64,000 nucleotides of DNA from Myotis daubentonii (taxonomy: Eukaryota > Chordata > Mammalia > Chiroptera > Vespertilionidae): the NCBI RefSeq assembly GCF_963259705.1, contig NC_081844.1, forward strand, positions 19,391,715 to 19,455,714. Direction: 5' to 3'. Below are positions 11,417-21,506 of this stretch, piece after piece; positions within the stretch are counted from its first letter, which is position 1; every line of letters begins with the position of its first letter. Below the pieces are notes generated by a model. It searched no databases and had not been told where the DNA came from. It saw only the letters and a program-made list of their open reading frames with translations. A program made the position numbers and the translations under genes.

Positions 11417-11693
11417 CCAGAGGCCCAGTGTGTGAAATTTGTGCACAGGTAGGGTCCCTGGGCCTGGCCGGTGATCAGGGCCGATTGAGGCCTTCTGGCT
11501 GCTGACTGGGGCCTGCCTTCCAGCTGCCAACCAGGGCCTCCCTTTCCTGGCTGCCAGCCGCCAGCCAGGGCCTGCCTTCATTCTGTGCCTCCCCCTGGTG
11601 GTCAGCGCATGTCATAGCGAGCGGTTGAACTCCCAGTCTCCGGGTCAAACTCCCCAGGGGACACTTTGTATATTAGTCTTTTATATCTATTGA
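11417..11693 (-). mobile_element. HeliBat-type Helitron
   Basis: Minus-strand element. The 3' end is a mutated CTAG (CCAG on the plus strand at 11417-11420) beside a diverged hairpin. The 5' end carries TC at 11692-11693 after 'cttttatatctatt'. Its inner phrases ('gatcagggccgattgaggcc') match the copy at 43110. Confidence 0.85.
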
Positions 11694-11699
11694 TTAATA

Positions 11700-12380
11700 T
11701 GCAGTTGATTTATTTATTTTTCTGTTGATGGGTATAAACAGTTAGACCTCTTAAGTATATTCATCAGTGTGGATTATGTTGCCTTCAAGATACTGACAAT
11801 TTCCCCAAGTGGTCCATATTAAAAATATATACATTTTCATGGATTACAGAGAGGAAGTAAGGGGGAGAGAGAGAGATAGAAACATCAATGATGCCAAAGA
11901 ATCATTGATTGGTTGCCTCCTGCACACACCACACGGGGGGTTGAGCCTGCAACCTGGGCATGTGCCCTAACCAGGAATTGAACCATGACCTCCTGATTCA
12001 TAGGTTGACGTTCAACCACTGAGCCATGCCGGCTGGGCCATATTTTTTATTTTAGCCATTCCTGTGGATCTGGATACTATTTCTAATGACTGGATAGCAT
12101 ACAAGTGTTCTGTTGATGAATTTAAGCAACATCTTGTTGATAAGCATTTGGATTGTTTTCAGTTTTTAGTCTTCTAAATAATATAGTGATGAACATTCTG
12201 GAATACGCTTCTTCATGCATTTGTAACTGACCCCCTAACAATCACCTTTTTGGTTATTTCCAGTTGTTTTTGTTTTACAAAATAACACCAGAATACGCTT
12301 TCTTGTGCATTCATCTTTGTGGACTTAAAAGTTTTGGGTTTTCTTGACATTTTAATTTTTGCTTTTAACATCTCTCATGT
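11700..12380 (-). repeat. Antisense L1 fragments
   Basis: AT-rich sequence with phrases such as 'tttggattgttttcagtttt' and 'gatgaacattctggaatacg', typical of antisense L1. A SINE at 11820-12040 interrupts it. No open frame is retained. Confidence 0.6.
11820..12040 (-). repeat. VES SINE
   Basis: Minus-strand copy, head 'caaccactgagccatgccgg' at about 12014-12034. Confidence 0.9.
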
Positions 12381-12689
12381 TGGTCTTGAGCACAGAGCCA
12401 GCCCAGGGCAGTGTTGTTGCATGTTGCATGGGATGAAGGGCTGAAGGCTGCTTACTATTGCAAGCTGGCTTCTGAGATTGCACCTTCTCTTCCTGCTCCT
12501 CCTCCAACTCAATGACCCCCTAAGGCATGAAGGTGGCTGGGCGAGGGTCTGACTGGTCCAACCAGAAGGGGGGCGGGGACTTCAGCTAGACAGGCTCCAG
12601 GTTGTGCATCAGGATTGCTTGACAACCTCCCAGCCCTCTCTGCACCAAGGTACTTCTGGAAACCACAGTCATTTCCTCATTCTTCTTCC

Positions 12690-13470
12690 ACCTGCCATTA
12701 ATCTAGCCATCATCTGTCAATCATGCACCATCCATTCATGGATCCATTCATCAGTCCACCAATACCTTCAGCTCTCTCCATTTGTACACTCATTATCTAC
12801 TCAGATTTTACCTATCCATCCACAAATCCATACCTCTATCTTTCCATCCATTCCTCACTCCATCTACCACCCATCTATCCCTCCATCCCTCCACCCATCC
12901 AAATATCTATCCATCTACCTACCCATCCACCACCAGACACCCATTTACCCACTCACCTACCCATCTATTCATCCACCCATATACTCACCCTCCTACCTAG
13001 CCATACACCCCTCCATCCATGTGTCCATTTCTTTAAATAAAAAAATTTTTTTCAAATTGATTTCAAAGAAGAAGACAGAGGGAGAGAAGGATAGAAACAT
13101 CAATGATAAGCGAGAATCTTTGACTGGCTGCCTTCTGCACACCCCCTACTGGGAATCAAGCCCGAAACCCGGGCATGTGCCCTTGACCGGAATCAAACCC
13201 AGGACCCTTCAGTCCGAAGGCCGACGCTCTATTCACTGAGCTGAACTGGCGAGGGTGTCCATTTTTTTTTTGGTATTGATCCGTTCATAAATCCATCAAC
13301 TTCATTTACGCATCCATTCTTTCATCCAACCTTCCATCCATCCCCCGAACCGATCTACCATTCATTCACCCACAGATTTACCTATTCAGTATTAAGTCAT
13401 GCATTCATCTATCCATTCGACTTCCAATCCTCTCACTCACTCATTTATTAGTCAAGTTAGTCACTCACCC
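12690..13470. repeat. CCAT-rich simple sequence
   Basis: Degenerate tetranucleotide tract (CCAT/CATC) at about 12700-13022, resuming at 13270-13460 after a SINE. Overlapping open frames here (such as 12604-13239) are Ser/Pro/His/Ile-rich by-products of the repeat. Confidence 0.85.
13037..13257 (-). repeat. VES SINE inside the CCAT tract
   Basis: Minus-strand copy splitting the CCAT tract. 'gtgtccatttc' before it and 'gtgtccatttt' after it look like the target duplication. Confidence 0.85.
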
Positions 13471-13592
13471 AACACCTACCCATTCTTATCCTGAAACCAG
13501 ACTCTATGACTGAGATGGGGACACAGAAGTGACTCAGACCTGTTTCTTGCCCTCTAGGAATTGATAGTCATTTGTGAGAGGGAAATAACAAT

Positions 13593-13618
13593 CACACACA
13601 CACACACACACACACACA
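13593..13618. repeat. (AC)n microsatellite
   Basis: About 13 CA units, some 240 bases before the IQCN coding exon. Confidence 0.9.
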
Positions 13619-13835
13619 GGAAGTTCCCAAAATAGTGTGTGATCAGTGTTGTACTCACAGTATGTGCCAGAAACAGGTGGCCAGGAGGCCAGGATAGAGA
13701 GGGCTGCAATGGGCAGGAGAAAGATTACAAGGTACCAGGTACAGGATCTAGGTCCCGGGACAAGTACTTGCTCCAGCCAGGACCCCTCTTGTCTGCACAA
13801 CTCCTCTCTCTGACTCCCTCCCTGCCACCCCACAG

Positions 13836-16800
13836 GCAGAGTTGATCCACCTAGGAACCAAGACAATGCCACAAGCAACACAGTTACAGTTTTCACTTAG
13901 TGGGCAGAGCTCCGACCAGCCCACCCCCAATTACCAAGACAAGGCAGGGACACCTGTATCCAGGGAGACCCTCCCGCAACAGCCTGACAAGGGCAAGATT
14001 CCACGCCTCCGGCAAGTGGTCGAAAGCAAGGCCTTCAGGAACATCCTGGTGGACGAGATGGACATGATGCAGTCTCGCGCAGCCACCCTCATCCAAGCCA
14101 ACTGGAGGGGCCACCAGCTCCGGCAGAAGCTGATCACCCAGATGTTGACGGCGAAAGGCGTCCAGGCGGCCTGGCGGCGCTTCAAAACCAGGCGCCGCCT
14201 CGGGGCGGAGAAAAAAACGAGTGTGGACGAGGAGAACATCCCTTACCACCCCCCTCAGCAGGTGCGGTTCCACCCTTCAGAAGAAGGCAGGTATCTTCCG
14301 GCCCCACCTGTCATGGTGAATAAGGAGACCCAGTTCCCTTCTGACGACAGCTTGGCTGCCTGTGCCCACGAGCTGGCCCTGCTGCAGCCCGCAGGTGTCC
14401 CACCGCCCGGCATGCCAGCTCCTTGTGCCACCGGAGGCCCTAGCGTCACTTTCGTGCCACACCAGACTGTTTCCATCAGACTTCCGTGTCCAGTGAGTCT
14501 GAGTGCCAAGTACCACCCGTGTCTGCTAACAAGAACCATCAGAAGTACCAGCCTTCTCCACTTAGAAGGGGACATGACGAACACCAAGCCAGCGACTGCC
14601 AGAGCCAGCAAGGCAGGAGCCCTAGGACCACCATGTGGAAGGATTGCCCAGACACTTCATGGCCCCCCCAAGGCCCAGACCCAGGCCCAGGTGGAAGCAG
14701 AGGTCCTCAGAGCCCCACCCCAGACAGGCCCACCGTCTGTGATGACCAAGACTCCACTCAAGTCGTGCTTGGCATCCATGATGAACAAATCCATACCCCA
14801 GCCAAGCCCAACACCCACGGTAACAACAGCCAAGACCCCACCTCAGCTGGACTCAGCAGTCCCCGTGGCCAAGACCACACTCCAGTCATGCCTGGCAGCA
14901 ATCTTGAACAAGATCCCAACCCAGCCGTGCCCGATACCCACAATGATAACGAGCACCCCACCCCAGCCGTGCCTGGCAGCCCCGGTGACCAAGACCCCAG
15001 CTCAGATGCGACCAACAGTCTTGGTGACCAGCACGGCACCCCAGACACAACCGGCTGCCATGACCTCCATTTTCAAGCCCCCAACACAGACCTGCCCAAT
15101 TCCTGTGATGACCAAGACCCTGCCCCAGGTCCACCCCACCGCCACGATGTCCAAGTCCCTACTGCACACATGTCCAGTGGCAACGACAGCCAAGACCCCA
15201 TCTCAGATGCTCCCAGGAGCCTCAATGACCAAGACCGCTACCCAGACACGTATGGCAGCCATGATCGCCAAGACGCCAGCCCAGTTACGCTCAGTGGCCA
15301 CCGTCCTCAGGAGCCTGTGCCTGCCTCCTCCTGCAGATGGAAATCCGAAAGCTTCACCTCCAGCAGCTGTGGAGGACGGGATTCCCAATGCCTCGTCACA
15401 AACAAACCTAAACGGACCAAGCGCCAAGGCTGTGGTGAGCGGGAGCCAGGTGGCAGGCACGGTCAACGTCTCGTCCCATTCACACTTGACGGAGGGAAAG
15501 GTGAAATGCTGGCCCCCAGCGCATCTGGGGGCTGGGGCTCCCAAGGCTCCAGCGAGGCCTTTTTCAGAAGCCGAGAAAATCAGGGCCTTCTCCCAGAAAC
15601 AGGTGAGAATAGCAGCCATGTCTAACACCAGCGTGGCCGAAGACAGGAGCACGGTCTGGTCGAAGGCCCGCCTGAAAACAGATGTCATGAAGGTTCAGTC
15701 CCACGTGGGTGTGCCTGTAGAAATGGCTGTGGTTCTGCCCCAAGCACACCTGGGCACATGCCCAGCCAAGCCCCTGCCCCGAGCACAGAAGGCCACCTGT
15801 TCAACCACAGCCTCGCCCCAGAGACATATGCTTGCAAAGCCGACGAGAGCCCCGCCCCAGGCAAATATCGTCCGGTGTCTGTCCAAGCCCCCATCCCAGG
15901 CACACCCACCTGCCAAGCTAACTATGGCCCCGTCCCTGGCCCATCCGGGCACGTGTCCGACCAAGACGCAGTCCCAGGCACATCTGACCACAGAAGTGAT
16001 AAAGGTCCAGTCTCAAGCACATCTGCCTGCGAGGCTGACCAAGGCCCAGTCCCAAGCCCAGCTGGTCAGAGAAACAGCCAAGTGCCTCTACGCTGCCCAC
16101 CAGGCCGCTGAGCTCAGTAGCAAGACTCGGTCCCAGCCACTCCTGGCTGGGTTCAAGGCCTCCACCCAGCCCATTCAACACGCCGGCTGTCTTGGCACTT
16201 TGTCCCGAGCAAAGCCAGAGGACAGACTAACCCAACTCCCAGCCCATAGCTGTGCCCAGAGCAAAGCTACCAAGGGCCCATGCCAGGGGACCTCCAAGGC
16301 CCCGAGCATGCTGGTGCCTCTGCTGGCGTCCACTGGACCTTCCACATGCGACGTCGAATCCTGGGGTGACAGCCGGGCCACCCTGGCCCCGCCACCGGCC
16401 ACAAGCCCAGCCGCGCCCTGCCAGGAGGAGCTGGGGGCCGCCCAGCTGGCCTCGCTGTGTGCTGAGTTGGCCACTGTGCTGGGCTCCCAGGAGGACATCC
16501 GTGCTCTGCTGGAGAAAGCTCTCCCCCAGGGGGAAGTGAGGGCGGCACTGAACCAGGCCCTGTCCAAAGAGATCCTAGGCACCACGATGGCCAAGGCCCT
16601 GCCCCAGGGCATGCTGGGCACAGCTCTGGGGAAGGCTCTGTCCTGGGGCGAGCTGGGCACTGCACTGTCCTGTGCCCTTTCCCGGGGTGAGCTGCAGGCA
16701 GAACTCACGAAGGCCATACAGGGCAGACTGGTGGATGTGCTCTGCAAGGTCCTGACAGGGGAAGACCGGGCTGCCCTGAGCCAGGCCGTGTGTCAGGGTG

Positions 16801-16994
16801 AGCTGGGCACCGTCCTGAGCCAGTCCTTGTCTCAGGCGGCCCTCCTGACTGGACTCGTCCTCCCTAAGGCCACCTCGAAAACATTGGGAAGTGGGATGAT
16901 GGTGACGCCGGTCCCAGTGGAGGTGGACTCCAGGGAGAGCCGGTCAACTGCACGGGGGCCCACCATGGGCTGTGTGAGACCACAGCTCAGCAAG
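13836..16994 (+). CDS. IQCN: IQCN large coding exon
   Basis: It begins after 'gccaccccacag' and stays open for more than 3 kb. A leftward extension to 13842 uses TTG, so ATG 13866 is the first standard start. Residues about 250-480 are built of short imperfect units with the theme 'xxAKTPxQxxPxA'. About 16440-16860 encodes a 16-residue theme (ALSxGELxTAL). A second frame is also open for 379 codons (14486-15625); I treat that as a by-product of the repeat. The exon ends at AAG|GTCAGG. A second donor-like site, CAGG|GTGAGT at 17261, would not keep the IQ frame. Confidence 0.8.
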
Positions 16995-19900
16995 GTCAGG
17001 GTTCCCCAGGGTGAGGCCTGGGAGGGCATTGTCACAGGCGGGCCAGCCGGACTGTTGGAGGAGATGGGGGATGGGCCCGTGGTCAGGAGGTCACCCTGTT
17101 TGTCCAGGGTCTATGTGGGTGCCTCCTTGGTCACTAGGTTGATCACCACCGTTCTCCATTTTCCCCTGATCACTGTTTTGGACCCCACTCTGTCGTGGGA
17201 TAAGGGTGACTCCTCCGTACACCCAGGGGTGGGCGAATCGGCATCAGATCTCCGCTCAGGGTGAGTGACGCAGGCCCCACTTTGCCTGAGCCGCTCCCCT
17301 GCAGCCACCCCGCCATCTGTGACAGCTGCTCATTGCCAATGGCGTGGCCCCAAGCTCCCACAAACCACATGTGGCCAGCAGGATGGCCCCATATCTGTCA
17401 GCATCACTGGGGGAGGACAGGGTGGCCCCAGGCAAGCTTGCCAGCACTGTGGTGGTGAGAAAACCATCCACTCCCACCAGTTTGTCACCACCTATGGGGG
17501 AGGGGGTCTGCTTATTGGTGTCAGCCCTCCGGGGTCACCTGGGGGGACCCCTGAGGTGTATCAGCCATCAGCGGCCAAAAGTCTGCAACAACCATTCATG
17601 GTCCCTGTGGAGACCATGCAGAGGACTCAGTCCCCAAGTCATACACAGGTCTCTGTGGGCCCGAGTGAGATGACCAACAAGATGGCCTCAGGTCTCCTGA
17701 GGGCCACCACAGTGAGTTCCCCAAATCAACCACAGACCCCCAAGGCACCCAAACACAACAGTGCATTCTGCTGCCTGGATCCATGGCTCCTGGTCGTCTC
17801 TGGGCATTCAAAAGTCAGGAGACTCTAGTCTGTTGGAAGCCTCCCCAGAAAGCCAGTTAATGCCCACCCTTCCCCACACATCCATTCGAGAAGAATTGAA
17901 CACGGGTATCATTTCTGGCACGTGCTGCCTCAAGGGTGGGGCCTGGCTACTCTCAGGCTTTAGTGCCCAACAGACTGGGTCTGAATCCATCCAAATTTTC
18001 CCTGGCCAATGTGGGCTCCAGCATATCTCAGGTCAAGGTCGATCAATGGAGACCACCAGTGTCTTATGTCCACGGTCACCACATCCAGTTACCAACAATC
18101 AAATGCTTTCAGCCAGGAGCCTGTAATGGGCATGGCCAGTCTTCTGGGGCCAGGTTCTGTAGCCAATAAGATGACCACAGCTGGGGCCCCAGGTACTGTG
18201 GTTCGTGGCAAGGCCTCCAGCTTTCCCACAGGGTCTGAGATCAATTGTGTGGCCCCCAGCCTTCCACGAGGTTATACGGTCAATTGTGTGGCCCAGACCC
18301 TTCACCCATGATCTGTGATCAGTGGCCTGGGCCAGGGCCTTCCTCCAGACCCCATGGCCAGGGCTGTGGTCCACAGCCTTCCTCCAGGTTCTGTCATCAG
18401 TGGTGTGGCCCACAGCTTTCCTCCAGTGTTCGTGGCCAGGACCCTAGCTCCAGGTTCTGTGGTGAGTGGGGTGCCCCCCAGACTGATTACAGCACCTGGT
18501 GCAGGTGGGAAAAGGCAAAGTCTCTTTGTAAAACCCTGTACTGGTAACCTCTCCAAGACTGCCCCGGGTTCAGGGGTGAGTGGGGTGGGCCTAAGTGTCT
18601 CTCTTGGTTTTGTGGCCTCTAGGGTGGTCGCAGAACTTATGACTGGGGGACTGAGTCTGAGCCGGTCTAAGATCCATGGCTAGTGTGGCTAGTCCACCCT
18701 CCACAGTCAGAAGCATGACTCACAGCCTTCCCCAGGGGTCCAGACTCATTGGCCTCACCTCCCATCCTTACCATGCAGGGCTCCGGGGACGGGTCTGCTT
18801 CCCCCTTCCAGGCATCCCATGCCGCTGCCCTGGCTCAAGCTCCTCCCCAGGCCTTAGAATCTAATGGCAGAGCCAGAGGAGGGCACCGAGTGCCCACGGT
18901 AGCGAAGAGCCTCACTGTTGAGCCACGTTCATGGGACAATAGCCTTTGAGAACAGAGATGGCCGGGCCATGATGAAGCCAGAGACCTGGACGAGGCTCTC
19001 TCCCAGGAGCCCTGTTCCAGTAGAGCAGCGATGGCGAACCTTTTGAGCTCAGCGTGTCAGCATTTTGGAAAACCCTAACTTAACTCTGGTGCCGTGTCAC
19101 ATATAGAAATGTTTTGATCTTTGCAACCATGGTAAAACAAAGACTTATAGTTTTGATATTTATTTTATATATTTAAATGCCATTTAACAAAGAAAAATCA
19201 ACCAAAAAAATGAGTTCGCGTGTCACCTCTGACACGCGTGTCAGAGGTTCGCCATCACTGCAGTAGGGAGTCCATGGTCCTTGAGGCAACCCCATGGATG
19301 TCTGAGGGTCCCCTGTCACCTGATGTCGACTACGACCATGACTTCCTGGCAGAGGACAAGACTCCAAAGGCCAAAGGCCGTCGGAGGAGGAGGCAGCTCC
19401 CGGCTGAGCCAAGTCTATGAGTGGCATCGCCCCCGTCCTTCCCAGCCTCCAGGTTTTGCACACCAGGGCCAGCAGTGTCACCCGAACGCGGCAGCAGAGG
19501 ACAGACACCAGTTGGAGGGCCCCTAGTTCCCACTTTGTGAATCCTCATGGGGTCCCCAGTGTGCAAATGAACACAGGACCCCTGAGCTCATAGGCGTCAG
19601 TGGCTCACGTTGTCCCCCAGAGCCTCTTGGCTGCTCACATGCCCGGGAGTCATTCCCATGGGATGGTGGCTTCTACAATAATATCAGGGTCGCCCGAGCT
19701 GGCCCATGACAGGACTGTGCCATCTAGTTTGCTCCTGAGGTCTGCGTCTGGGATGGGGGGATCCCAAACACTTCCCAGAGGTCAGAGGCCACCCGTGTGG
19801 CCTCACATGTGCTGCCGTATAGTGTAAGGCCAGCGGGGCGGCATCCAGTGGGTTCCAGGGCATTTTGGAAGCCAGTGTCGGGGAACCTGGCTCAGAGCAG

Positions 19901-21440
19901 CCACCATGACCTTCTTGGCCCTAGAGCAGCGGTTCTCAACCTGTGGGTCTCGACCCCCTTGGCGGTCAAACGACCCTTTCACAGGGTCGTTTGCCTAAGA
20001 CCATCCTGCATATCAGTTATTTACATTACGATTCATAACAGTAGCAACATTACAGTTATGAAGTAGCAACGAAAATAATTCTATGGTTGGGTCACCACAT
20101 GAGGAACTGTAATTAAAGGGCCAGAAGGTTGGGAACCACTGCCCTAGAGAACCCTATACATCCTTGCATAGTAGCTCTGCCTCCGGAAGTCTAGATGGTT
20201 CCGTGGCCAAGACTGAGCCCTCCCGGTAGGTGGCGGAGCACGCCTCCAGGTCCCTGAGGAAGGCCCCAAAGGCTCCATGGGTGCGCTGCCGCAACGCCAA
20301 CGATCCGACAGCCATCTGGTGCACGACATGGCCATCCCTAGGTTGCACGACGAGGTTCAGAGGAGGTTTCTGGGTTATGAATCTTCACCAAGTGGTTCCT
20401 GGCAGCCCCCTTTTAACCGGGAGTCACTACGGGGACCTCGGGATCTGCATAGCACCATGGCTCCTGTGGACACTCACAGGGCACCACTGACTTCTGCTTT
20501 TCTCCAGGGCCCCGTGGACGCTGGCGTGGCTGGTGGCCAAACGTGGAATTCCGCCATCCCCGGTGCTGCCATTGGGCCCATGGAGGGGGCCAAGACCCCC
20601 TGTGGTGCATGGAAACCAGCCAGGTGCGATGTGCCGTGGGCTACCACGGGCAGGGAGGTGCTGGTGGATCCCAGACAATGTGGGGAGCTGGTGACGTCAG
20701 TTCAGACTGTGGAGAAGATAATAGTGCAAGCCGTGGTCGTCATACAGGCGTGTGCGCGTGGCTACCTGGTGCGCCGGACCATCAAGGTGTGGCACCGGTG
20801 GGCTGTCGTCATCCAGGCTGCCTGGCGTGGCTACTGCGTGCGGCGGAACCTGGCCCAGCTCCTCAAAGCTGCCACGGTCATCCAGGCCACATGGCGAGGC
20901 TACAGCATCCGCCGGAACCGGAACCGAGCCCAGCAGGTGCTGCTCCCCCGCACGTGGGCTGAGATGAGTGGCAGGACCACGTCCACCTCCGACCACCGCT
21001 GCTTCCAGGCCTGCCAGCCGGGCGACTGCACCCTCTGCCAGTCGCTGAGGCCCCGGCTGGGGACCCCACCCAGCGCCGTGATGCTCATGGGTTCCAGCCC
21101 CCGCACGTGCCACATGTGCGGCCACACCCAGCCCACGAGGGTGGTGCAGGGCACGGGCCGGGGCACCACGGGCCAGGCGGGCAGGCTGTGGGACCAGGAC
21201 ACCCAGCTGAGCCCCCAGGGGCCCCAGCAGCCCCGTGGCCAGAATAAGGCGGCCACGGTCATCCAGTCCATGTGGAGGGGCGTCCAGGCACGCCGCCGGC
21301 TGATGGAGAAGCAGGCAGCGGCCAAGAGGCTGCAATCCAACTGGCGTGGCCACTACACCCGGTCCTCCCTCACCACGGATGCGCTTTTGAGGCCGGCGGC
21401 GTGGGACAACCCACAGAACACGCAGTGGCCAGGCGTCTAG
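13866..21440 (+). CDS. IQCN: IQCN (KIAA1683), IQ-motif protein, two visible coding exons
   Basis: IQCN is a large, low-complexity protein of male germ cells that binds calmodulin through IQ motifs; human loss-of-function variants are reported in male infertility. Joining 13866-16994 to 20508-21440 gives about 1,353 residues in one frame (donor AAG|GTCAGG, acceptor TTTTCTCCAG|GGC, both phase 0). Visible parts are an N-terminal IQ motif (IQANWRGHQLRQK, about residue 76), a long Thr/Pro/Lys-rich repeat region, an Ala/Leu-rich 16-residue repeat near the end of exon 1, and five IQ-like motifs in exon 2. The first ATG is at 13866. An acceptor at 13834-13835 and an open frame from 13836 allow coding entry from an unseen upstream exon. 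If the donor is skipped, the frame reads on to a stop at 17262-17264. Gene identity rests on the IQ pattern, the remembered C terminus and synteny with PDE4C and RAB3A. Confidence 0.85.
18207..18480 (+). repeat. 39-bp tandem array, coding-like
   Basis: Units starting near 18207, 18246, 18285, 18324, 18363 and 18402 each measure 39 bases (13 codons). They would encode a degenerate theme like VAxSLPPGSVISG. A stop falls inside the array (about 18309-18311), so the frame is broken. Confidence 0.75.
19026..19260. mobile_element. nhAT MITE (hAT family)
   Basis: Terminal inverted repeats CAGCGATGGCGAACC and GGTTCGCCATCACTG bound 235 bp. Flanks are cagtagag (19018-19025) and cagtaggg (19261-19268), an 8-bp target duplication with one change. 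It has no coding capacity. Confidence 0.95.
19927..20141. mobile_element. SPIN hAT element
   Basis: Ends CAGCGGTTCTCAACCT and GGTTGGGAACCACTG with a perfect 8-bp duplication ccctagag (19919-19926 and 20142-20149). SPIN is known from horizontal spread among tetrapods, including bats. This copy contains a perfect 11-bp inverted repeat at 19967-19993 that the copy at 58655 lacks. Confidence 0.95.
20508..21440 (+). CDS. IQCN: IQCN terminal coding exon (IQ cluster)
   Basis: It encodes 310 residues. IQ motifs are visible at about 20731-20790 (VVIQACARGYLVRR), 20806-20850 (VVIQAAWRGYCVRR), 20875-20930 (TVIQATWRGYSIRR), 21250-21305 (TVIQSMWRGVQARR) and a weaker one at 21310-21370 (RLQSNWRGHYTR). A Cys/His-rich stretch (CHMCGHTQPTR) lies between the third and fourth. 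The stop is TAG at 21438-21440. The frame is open upstream to 20217, so a longer 5' version of this exon is possible. Confidence 0.9.
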   Translation, partial: GPVDAGVAGGQTWNSAIPGAAIGPMEGAKTPCGAWKPARCDVPWATTGREVLVDPRQCGELVTSVQTVEKIIVQAVVVIQACARGYLVRRTIKVWHRWAVVIQAAWRGYCVRRNLAQLLKAATVIQATWRGYSIRRNRNRAQQVLLPRTWAEMSGRTTSTSDHRCFQACQPGDCTLCQSLRPRLGTPPSAVMLMGSSPRTCHMCGHTQPTRVVQGTGRGTTGQAGRLWDQDTQLSPQGPQQPRGQNKAATVIQSMWRGVQARRRLMEKQAAAKRLQSNWRGHYTRSSLTTDALLRPAAWDNPQNTQWPGV

Positions 21441-21500
21441 GACCTGGACCGCCCAACGGGGGACCTCAGGGCGGTGCCATGTGGCTCTCTCGGTCTAATG

Positions 21501-21506
21501 AGTAAA
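21501..21506 (+). terminator. IQCN: IQCN poly(A) signal candidate
   Basis: AGTAAA, a common variant signal, about 60 bases after the stop and followed by a T/G-rich stretch ('ggtcttggtctctctgtg'). Confidence 0.6.

Larger units (their letters stand above)
16995..20507 (+). other. IQCN: IQCN intron
   Basis: It runs from GTCAGG to TTCTCCAG. It contains protein-like but broken sequence (17.3-18.9 kb), a 39-bp tandem array, an nhAT MITE and a SPIN element. Open frames of 187 codons (17265-17828) and 122 codons (18315-18683) may be remnants of a once longer coding region. Confidence 0.65.

Noticed and set aside
12690..13460. CRISPR-like regular repeats
   Set aside because: It is CCAT simple sequence without spacers, in a eukaryotic genome.
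14486..15625. 379-codon open frame on the plus strand
   Set aside because: It lies in another frame of the IQCN repeat exon, has no domain, and is explained by repeat composition; kept only as a finding.
17261..17266. Alternative IQCN donor CAGG|GTGAGT
   Set aside because: A better consensus, but it leaves two bases and would put the IQ exon out of frame; AAG|GTCAGG at 16995 keeps phase 0.
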